Part shown: in pieces, positions 6,412 to 10,908 of the stretch
Layout: every line of letters begins with the position of its first letter
Numbering within the stretch: the stretch's first letter is position 1
Origin: Aquificota bacterium
GTDB lineage: Bacteria > Thermosulfidibacterota > Thermosulfidibacteria > Thermosulfidibacterales > B14-G1
Direction of reading: 5' to 3'
Length of the DNA stretch: 10,908 nt
NCBI GenBank assembly: GCA_003648675.1
Contig: QMPS01000011.1
Span: 1-10,908 of the forward strand
The notes under the pieces: model-generated
Seen by the model: the letters and a program-made list of their open reading frames with translations, nothing else
What the model was told of the DNA's origin: nothing
Database searches by the model: none
Translations under genes and position numbers: made by a program

Positions 6412-6918
6412 ATGGAAGAGAAAACGGCCATCTATCCCGGAACCTTCGATCCCATCACCAGGGGCCATATAGACATAATCCAAAGGGCAGCTAAGATTTT
6501 CCACCGACTGATTGTCGCCGTAGCCCACAACCCTGGAAAGCATCCACTCTTTAGCGTGGAGGAACGAACAGAAATGATCCGGGAATCCCTAGCCCCCCTC
6601 GACCTCCCCAACGTAGAAGTGGAAACTTTCTCTTCTCTTCTCATCTCCTATGCCAAAAGCAAAGGAGCCACCGCCATCGTAAGGGGGCTACGAGCGGTAT
6701 CGGACTTTGAATACGAGTTTCAGATGGCCCTCATGAATAGGAAACTGGAAGACTCCGTAGAAACCCTTTTCATGATGCCCAGCGAACAGTACACCTATCT
6801 CAGCTCCCGCATCGTCAAAGAGATTGCCTACTATGGAGGAGACATCGACTGCCTGGTAACACCACCCGTTGCAAGGAGACTGCGGGAAAAGTTTGGTTAC
6901 CCAGTCCATGCAGACTAA
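6412..6918 (+). CDS. coaD: Phosphopantetheine adenylyltransferase
   Basis: Transfers AMP from ATP to 4'-phosphopantetheine, giving dephospho-CoA, the penultimate step of coenzyme A synthesis. At 168 residues it has the usual length of this hexameric nucleotidyltransferase. The N-terminal [16 protein letters not shown] carries the (T/H)xGH motif as T16-R-G-H19. [12 protein letters not shown] (91-102) and [10 protein letters not shown] (129-138, the ISSxxVKE signature) complete the active site. The ATG at 6412 has no gap to the rsmD stop; GGGGAGGAG at the end of rsmD is the ribosome binding site. The TAA at 6916-6918 overlaps the opposing hemD stop, so no separate terminator fits between the two. 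Confidence 0.97.
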   Translation: MEEKTAIYPGTFDPITRGHIDIIQRAAKIFHRLIVAVAHNPGKHPLFSVEERTEMIRESLAPLDLPNVEVETFSSLLISYAKSKGATAIVRGLRAVSDFEYEFQMALMNRKLEDSVETLFMMPSEQYTYLSSRIVKEIAYYGGDIDCLVTPPVARRLREKFGYPVHAD

Positions 6919-7679
6919 GGCTGAAACTCCTCCAGAGCTCTTACGAGGCCCCTAACGGTATACTCCCCGGCTTCCAAATCCACCACCACCCCAAGGTGTC
7001 TCAAAGCCATGGTGGTAACAGGCCCTATGGAGGCCACCACCTTACCCCTCCAGAAATCAGGAGACAGCTTCTCGCCCATAATCCTGACAAAATTTTGAGC
7101 GGTGCTGGGACTGGTAAAGGTGAAGATGTCAGCCTCCAAAACCTCTTTACGGACAGAAGAATCCACCTGGGGCACCACGGTACGGTAAACCACCACCACG
7201 TCCACCTGGGCACCAGCCCCCCTCAACCCCTGGGGAAGCACATCCCTTGCCACCTGGGCCCGGGGAATAAGAACCCTTCTGCCTTCCATCCCCCTGGCCC
7301 TCAGGGCCTCCAGCACCTCTTCCGCCACAAAACGGGGAGGTACCAAGGTAGGGGACACCCCTTTCCCTTCCAATACACGGGCCGTGGCAGGCCCTATTGC
7401 ACAGACATCTTTGCCCTCCAGTAAACGCTTCAAGTCAAACCCCAGAACTTTGGCCCTGTCGGAGAAGAACCTCACCCCATTGGCACTGGTGAAGACCACC
7501 CAGTGGTAACCCTCCATTCTTCCCAAGGCCGCATCCACAGGACCCCAATCCCTGGGGGGCACCAACTCTATAGTAGGAAAGAGAATGGGCACGGCGCCCT
7601 TTTCGCGAAGCAAGGCCAACATCTCCCCTGCCTGGTTTTTTGCCCTGGTCACCACCACCTTCTTACCCTTGAGCTCCAT
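6915..7679 (-). CDS. hemD: Uroporphyrinogen-III synthase
   Basis: Cyclises hydroxymethylbilane with inversion of ring D to give uroporphyrinogen III, precursor of haem, sirohaem and corrinoids. Two alternating lobes are visible in 254 residues: [15 protein letters not shown] at the start, [12 protein letters not shown] (61-72), [15 protein letters not shown] (94-108), [12 protein letters not shown] (187-198), [10 protein letters not shown] (217-226) and [11 protein letters not shown] (239-249). This enzyme diverges strongly in sequence, but these conserved islands make the call safe. The ATG at 7679 fits the family start and has a G-run just upstream. It lies 8 nt after lepB, and no other tetrapyrrole gene is in the window, so it seems separated from the rest of its pathway. 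Confidence 0.94.
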   Translation of the reverse strand: MELKGKKVVVTRAKNQAGEMLALLREKGAVPILFPTIELVPPRDWGPVDAALGRMEGYHWVVFTSANGVRFFSDRAKVLGFDLKRLLEGKDVCAIGPATARVLEGKGVSPTLVPPRFVAEEVLEALRARGMEGRRVLIPRAQVARDVLPQGLRGAGAQVDVVVVYRTVVPQVDSSVRKEVLEADIFTFTSPSTAQNFVRIMGEKLSPDFWRGKVVASIGPVTTMALRHLGVVVDLEAGEYTVRGLVRALEEFQP

Positions 7680-7687
7680 TTCCCCCC

Positions 7688-8299
7688 CTAGTGGATGAGC
7701 CTTCCTATTCTCCTCCACCTCACCCAGTGAAGGGGATTGGCCCCATGGGGGTCCCAAGAGAAGTAGATTATAAGGGCCTTGCCTATGAGGGCTTTGCGAG
7801 AGACAAAGCCCCAAAAGCGGCTGTCATAGCTGCTGTCTCTATTGTCCCCCATGACAAAGTAATGGCCGGGCGGCACCACCACGGGGCCATAGTTGTCCCG
7901 GGGTTGGATACCTCGGGGAATTGTTCTGGAATCGGTATGCCGGACGTATGGTTCCTTTAAAGGCTTGCCATTAATAAAAACCACCTTGTTCACGATCTTC
8001 AAGCGGTCTCCAGGAAGGCCTATCACCCTCTTTATGTAGTCCTTCTTGGAATCAAGGGGAAACTTAAAGACCACCACGTCCAATCTGTGGGGCTCCCCAA
8101 AACGGTAGGCCAGTTTGTTAACCAGGATGTGGTCGCCCACAAGCAAGGTGGGAATCATGGAACCTGAAGGAATGCGAAAGGCCTGGACTATGAAGGTCCT
8201 TATCAGAAGGGCGATGATAAGAGCTATAAGGATGGATTTGGCATACTCCCAGACCTTGGCCCAGAAAGTGGGTGTCTCTTTTAAGAGTTTCCCCTCCAT
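7688..8299 (-). CDS. lepB: Signal peptidase I
   Basis: Membrane-bound serine protease that removes signal peptides from secreted proteins on the outer face of the cytoplasmic membrane. One membrane segment lies at about residues 19-41 (SILIALIIALLIRTFIVQAF). It is followed at once by the catalytic box IPSGSMIPTLLVGD, with nucleophile S47 just before M48. The general base is K90 in DYIKRVIGLPGD, and MGDNRDSSYDSRFWG is the conserved C-terminal box. The 203 residues are close to the short Firmicutes-type enzymes and much shorter than the two-segment E. coli LepB. The ATG at 8299 has AGAGGG 7 nt upstream, within the end of lepA, and starts 2 nt after the lepA stop. It is likely needed for export of proteins such as the adhesin at the left of the window. 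Confidence 0.96.
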   Translation of the reverse strand: MEGKLLKETPTFWAKVWEYAKSILIALIIALLIRTFIVQAFRIPSGSMIPTLLVGDHILVNKLAYRFGEPHRLDVVVFKFPLDSKKDYIKRVIGLPGDRLKIVNKVVFINGKPLKEPYVRHTDSRTIPRGIQPRDNYGPVVVPPGHYFVMGDNRDSSYDSRFWGFVSRKALIGKALIIYFSWDPHGANPLHWVRWRRIGRLIH

Positions 8300-8301
8300 G
8301 G

Positions 8302-10101
8302 TCAATCCCTCTTGAGAACAGCCATAAAGGCTTCCTGCGGCACTTCTACTCTGCCTATCTGCTTCATCCGCTTTTTCCCTTCCTTTTGTCTCTCCAAAAG
8401 CTTTCTCTTTCGCGTGACATCTCCTCCATAACACTTGGCCGTCACGTTTTTTCTCAGGGGCTTCACCGTCTCCCTGGCGATCACCTTACGGCCTATAGCC
8501 GCCTGGATGGCCACCTCAAAGAGTTGCCTGGGAATGATCTCTTTGAGTTTTTTGGCCAGCTCCCTTCCCTTGTAATAGGCCTTTTCCCGATGGACTATCA
8601 CAGACAAGGCATCCACAGGTTGGCCGTTGAGGAGTATATCCAACTTCACCAGATCAGACTCCCGATACCCCGCCAGTTCATAGTCAAAGGAAGCATAGCC
8701 CCGGGTGATAGACTTGAGCTTATCGTAAAAGTCGCTGAGGATCTCATTCATGGGCAGAAGATAGTGAAGCATCACCCTTCCCCCCTCTATGTACTCCATG
8801 CCCTGCTGTTCCCCTCTTCTATCGGTGAGAAGAGTTAGGAGTCCCCCCAGGTGCTCCGAGGGGGTGATGATGGTAGCCCTCACGTAAGGCTCCTCGACCC
8901 TGTCTACTTCAGTCCGGGGAGGGAGTTTAGCAGGATTGTCTACCATGAGGACCTCTCCATTGGTCTTCACCACCCTATAGACCACTGTGGGGGCTGTAGC
9001 CACCAACTGAAGGCCAAACTCCCTTTCCAAACGCTCCTTCACTATGTCCATGTGAAGCATGCCCAGGAAACCACAGCGAAAACCGTATCCTAGGGCAGCA
9101 GAACTCTCGGGTTCGAAACTGAAAGCAGCATCGTTGAGCCACAGCTTCTCCAGAGCATCCTTGAGAAAAGCATACTCTCCGGGATCCACAGGATAAAAAC
9201 CACAGAAAACCATTGGCTTGGCAGGCTTAAAACCTGGCAGAGGCCTTTTAGCAGGCTGCCTGGCATCGGTGATGGTGTCTCCCACCCGGGCATCTCTTAC
9301 GTTCTTGATGTTGGCCATAAGATAGCCCACCTCGCCAGGTCCTAGTTCGTCCACTGGCTGAAGATCGGGTGAGAACACACCCACCTCCTCCACCTCAAAG
9401 GCCTTACCCGTGGACATGAGCATGATCTCCGTGCCCTTCCGCAGCACCCCCTCCACCACCCTTATGGTGGTTACCACTCCCCGATACGGATCAAACCAAG
9501 AGTCAAAGATAAGAGCCTTCAGGGGTTTACCCGAGTCACCCTGGGGAGGAGGCACCCTCTTCACAATGGCTTCCAACACCTCCAGAGTACCCGTCCCTAG
9601 TTTGGCGCTGGTGAGGATGGCATGGGCAGTGTCCAGCCCGATCACCTCTTCAATCTCCAGCAAGACCCTGTCGGGATCAGCACTGGGGAGATCTATCTTA
9701 TTGATCACAGGGATGATCTCCAGGTTGTGCTCCATGGCCAGATAGACGTTGGCAATGGTCTGAGCCTCCACGCCCTGGCTGGCATCCACCAGAAGCAAAG
9801 CCCCTTCACATGCCGCCAAGCTTCTGGAAACCTCATAAGTGAAATCCACATGACCTGGGGTGTCTATGAGGTTCAGAATGTACTCCTCACCATCCTGAGC
9901 CCTATAATTTAAGCGCACCGTCTGGGCCTTTATGGTGATGCCCCGCTCCCGCTCTATGTCCATCCTGTCTAGGAACTGTTCCCGCATCTTGTGGCTGGGC
10001 ACCGTACCTGTAAATTCCAAAAGGCGGTCGGCCAGGGTAGATTTGCCGTGGTCTATGTGGGCTATGATGGAGAAGTTACGGATTCTATCAATGTCTATCA
10101 A
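8302..10101 (-). CDS. lepA: Elongation factor 4 (translational GTPase LepA)
   Basis: A ribosome-associated GTPase related to EF-G, reported to act on stalled or mistranslocated ribosomes and in small-subunit maturation. At 599 residues with the chosen start it equals the E. coli protein length. GTPase motifs are complete: AHIDHGKST (14-22), RGITIK (53-58), DTPGH (80-84), NKID (134-137) and TSAKLGTG. The EF4-specific C-terminal domain is intact, ending in [19 protein letters not shown] and [10 protein letters not shown]. The start is a TTG at 10101, with AAGGAGG 8 nt upstream, giving [26 protein letters not shown] at 10119 would place that binding site inside the gene and lie almost at the predicted transcription start. 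It leads the lepA-lepB-hemD cluster; the lepA-lepB order is also found in E. coli. Confidence 0.97.
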   Translation of the reverse strand: MIDIDRIRNFSIIAHIDHGKSTLADRLLEFTGTVPSHKMREQFLDRMDIERERGITIKAQTVRLNYRAQDGEEYILNLIDTPGHVDFTYEVSRSLAACEGALLLVDASQGVEAQTIANVYLAMEHNLEIIPVINKIDLPSADPDRVLLEIEEVIGLDTAHAILTSAKLGTGTLEVLEAIVKRVPPPQGDSGKPLKALIFDSWFDPYRGVVTTIRVVEGVLRKGTEIMLMSTGKAFEVEEVGVFSPDLQPVDELGPGEVGYLMANIKNVRDARVGDTITDARQPAKRPLPGFKPAKPMVFCGFYPVDPGEYAFLKDALEKLWLNDAAFSFEPESSAALGYGFRCGFLGMLHMDIVKERLEREFGLQLVATAPTVVYRVVKTNGEVLMVDNPAKLPPRTEVDRVEEPYVRATIITPSEHLGGLLTLLTDRRGEQQGMEYIEGGRVMLHYLLPMNEILSDFYDKLKSITRGYASFDYELAGYRESDLVKLDILLNGQPVDALSVIVHREKAYYKGRELAKKLKEIIPRQLFEVAIQAAIGRKVIARETVKPLRKNVTAKCYGGDVTRKRKLLERQKEGKKRMKQIGRVEVPQEAFMAVLKRD

Positions 10102-10109
10102 AGACTCTT

Positions 10110-10116
10110 CCTCCTT
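10110..10116 (-). promoter_or_regulatory. Ribosome binding site fixing the lepA TTG start
   Basis: AAGGAGG on the minus strand, 8 nt before the TTG at 10101. It is the only strong site near the LepA N-terminus. Confidence 0.8.
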
Positions 10117-10128
10117 CAAACGAGGGTG

Positions 10129-10157
10129 AATTTATTCTTACCCACCCCAAGTGTCAA
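10129..10157 (-). promoter_or_regulatory. Sigma70-type promoter for lepA-lepB-hemD
   Basis: On the minus strand a perfect TTGACA (10157-10152), a 17-nt spacer and TAAATT (10134-10129, four matches to TATAAT). Transcription would begin near 10122, about 20 nt before the lepA TTG at 10101. It is back to back with the rplM promoter. Confidence 0.7.
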
Positions 10158-10169
10158 TGGCCACCAGCC

Positions 10170-10198
10170 TTGACAGGGTAAAGGTGATTATATATATC
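10170..10198 (+). promoter_or_regulatory. Sigma70-type promoter for rplM-rpsI
   Basis: A perfect TTGACA (10170-10175) followed after 17 nt by TATATC (10193-10198), within an alternating TATATATA tract that also permits a -10 at 15 nt (TATATA, 10191-10196). The transcript would start near 10205, leaving about 32 nt of leader before the rplM ATG. Its -35 is 12 bp from the -35 of the divergent lepA promoter. Confidence 0.7.
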
Positions 10199-10237
10199 CT
10201 CCGTGCTTTGATGACGACTACTTGAGGAGCCAAGGAG

Positions 10238-10675
10238 ATGAGGACACCAAAGACTTACATGGCCAAGCCTGGAGAGGTGGAGAGACGGTGGTACGTGGTG
10301 GACGCCAAAGATAAAGTGGTGGGACGTTTGGCCAGCAGGATCGCTATGATCCTCATGGGCAAGCATAAGCCCCATTACACCCCCCATGTGGACACAGGGG
10401 ATTTCGTGGTGGTCATTAACGCCTCCCGGGTGAGATTCACGGGAAGAAAATGGGAGCAGAAGTGTTACTACCGTCATTCGGGTTATCCCGGAGGGCTCAA
10501 AGTAAGGAGAGCTAAAGACCTCTTAGAGAAGAGGCCTGAAGAGATCCTGAGACACGCAGTCAAAGGCATGTTACCCAAGAACAACCTGGGGCGTAGACTC
10601 CTGAGAAAGCTGAAGATATACCCAGGTGAAACCCATCCCCACGAAGCCCAAAAACCTGTCAAGCTGGAACTTTAA
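10238..10675 (+). CDS. rplM: Large ribosomal subunit protein uL13 (L13)
   Basis: An early-assembling component of the 50S subunit that binds 23S rRNA. The 145 residues match bacterial L13 in length and motifs: [18 protein letters not shown] near the start, [19 protein letters not shown] (80-88), [13 protein letters not shown] (107-119) and [17 protein letters not shown] (124-140). The ATG at 10238 gives a few residues (MRTP) before the usual KTYM; GAGGAG ends 8 nt upstream. It heads the conserved rplM-rpsI pair and is divergent from lepA with a strong predicted promoter. L13 represses its own operon in E. coli. Here the binding site lies in the loop of a small 4-bp hairpin (CTTG 10221-10224 with CAAG 10231-10234), but this is too weak to call a regulator. 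Confidence 0.98.
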   Translation: MRTPKTYMAKPGEVERRWYVVDAKDKVVGRLASRIAMILMGKHKPHYTPHVDTGDFVVVINASRVRFTGRKWEQKCYYRHSGYPGGLKVRRAKDLLEKRPEEILRHAVKGMLPKNNLGRRLLRKLKIYPGETHPHEAQKPVKLEL

Positions 10676-10686
10676 GGAGGAGATAG

Positions 10687-10908
10687 ATGTCCACGGAGAT
10701 CTACCACGGAGTAGGCAAGAGAAAAAATGCCATAGCCCGGGTCTGGATGAAGCCGGGTACAGGAGAGACCACTATCAACAATAGACCTCTAGAAAACTAT
10801 TTTCCCAGCGAAACCCTCCGAGCCCTCATCTTTCACCCCCTCAACCTGACAGGGACCGAGGGGCAGTTCGATATAAAAGTGAACGTGAAAGGGGGCGGTG
10901 TATCGGGC
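10687..10908 (+). CDS. rpsI: Small ribosomal subunit protein uS9 (S9), N-terminal part, cut by the window edge
   Basis: A component of the 30S subunit whose C-terminal tail (not in the window) reaches the P-site tRNA. The first 74 residues are present: [21 protein letters not shown], then [19 protein letters not shown] and [10 protein letters not shown], all matching the S9 family, where GGGxSGQAGA would follow. The ATG at 10687 has AAGGAGG at 10674-10680 overlapping the end of the rplM stop codon. The gap to rplM is 11 nt, so both are one transcript. The frame is intact up to the last base. Confidence 0.97.
   Translation, partial: MSTEIYHGVGKRKNAIARVWMKPGTGETTINNRPLENYFPSETLRALIFHPLNLTGTEGQFDIKVNVKGGGVSG

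Noticed and set aside
7680..7814. 45-residue N-terminal extension of HemD
   Set aside because: It overlaps lepB out of frame; the family start [11 protein letters not shown] follows the ATG at 7679.
8300..8434. 45-residue N-terminal extension of LepB
   Set aside because: It lies inside the 3' end of lepA in another frame; the ATG at 8299 has a binding site and gives the expected signal peptidase N-terminus.
8272..8838. 188-codon plus-strand ORF opposite the lepA 3' end
   Set aside because: It is antisense to conserved EF4 C-terminal coding sequence and has no recognisable domain.

Overview
The window carries mostly housekeeping genes of a Gram-negative-type (diderm) bacterium. The outer membrane is inferred from the C-terminal part of a YadA-like trimeric autotransporter, whose beta-barrel anchor works only in an outer membrane. 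Hfq has a GFDNFTV core and YLVNG motif that resemble Firmicutes Hfq more than the proteobacterial form. LepB is short, with a single membrane segment. A diderm Firmicutes-like or other deep-branching diderm lineage would fit, but the taxon is not fixed by the sequence. Frequent AGA/AGG arginine and ATA isoleucine codons are compatible with a thermophile; this is weak evidence.

Layout, left to right. (1) 2-678, plus strand: head, neck, short stalk and anchor of a YadA-like adhesin, broken by an apparent one-base deletion near 325-327 and followed by a strong intrinsic terminator (697-730). (2) 4455-835, minus strand: leuS, then 24 nt later a GAF plus degenerate-GGDEF protein, probably one transcript that converges on the adhesin. 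(3) 4456-4669: divergent intergenic region with an octamer array (RTTYACCC) and a degenerate inverted counterpart. (4) 4670-6918, plus strand: miaA-hfq-rsmD-coaD, tightly packed. (5) 10101-6915, minus strand: lepA-lepB-hemD, tightly packed; the hemD and coaD stop codons overlap tail to tail. (6) 10102-10237: two back-to-back sigma70-type promoters, each with a perfect TTGACA. (7) 10238-10908, plus strand: rplM and the start of rpsI, which runs off the window.

Most genes serve translation and RNA biology: leucyl-tRNA charging, tRNA A37 isopentenylation, 16S rRNA methylation, elongation factor 4, ribosomal proteins L13 and S9, and the RNA chaperone Hfq. CoaD (coenzyme A), HemD (tetrapyrrole) and LepB (signal peptide cleavage) are embedded among them. 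I found no mobile element, CRISPR array, tRNA or rRNA, and no clearly new multi-gene system. The observations most worth checking are the GGDEF protein that has lost its catalytic residues but kept an RxxD motif, the octamer/inverted-repeat intergenic region, and the adhesin frameshift.
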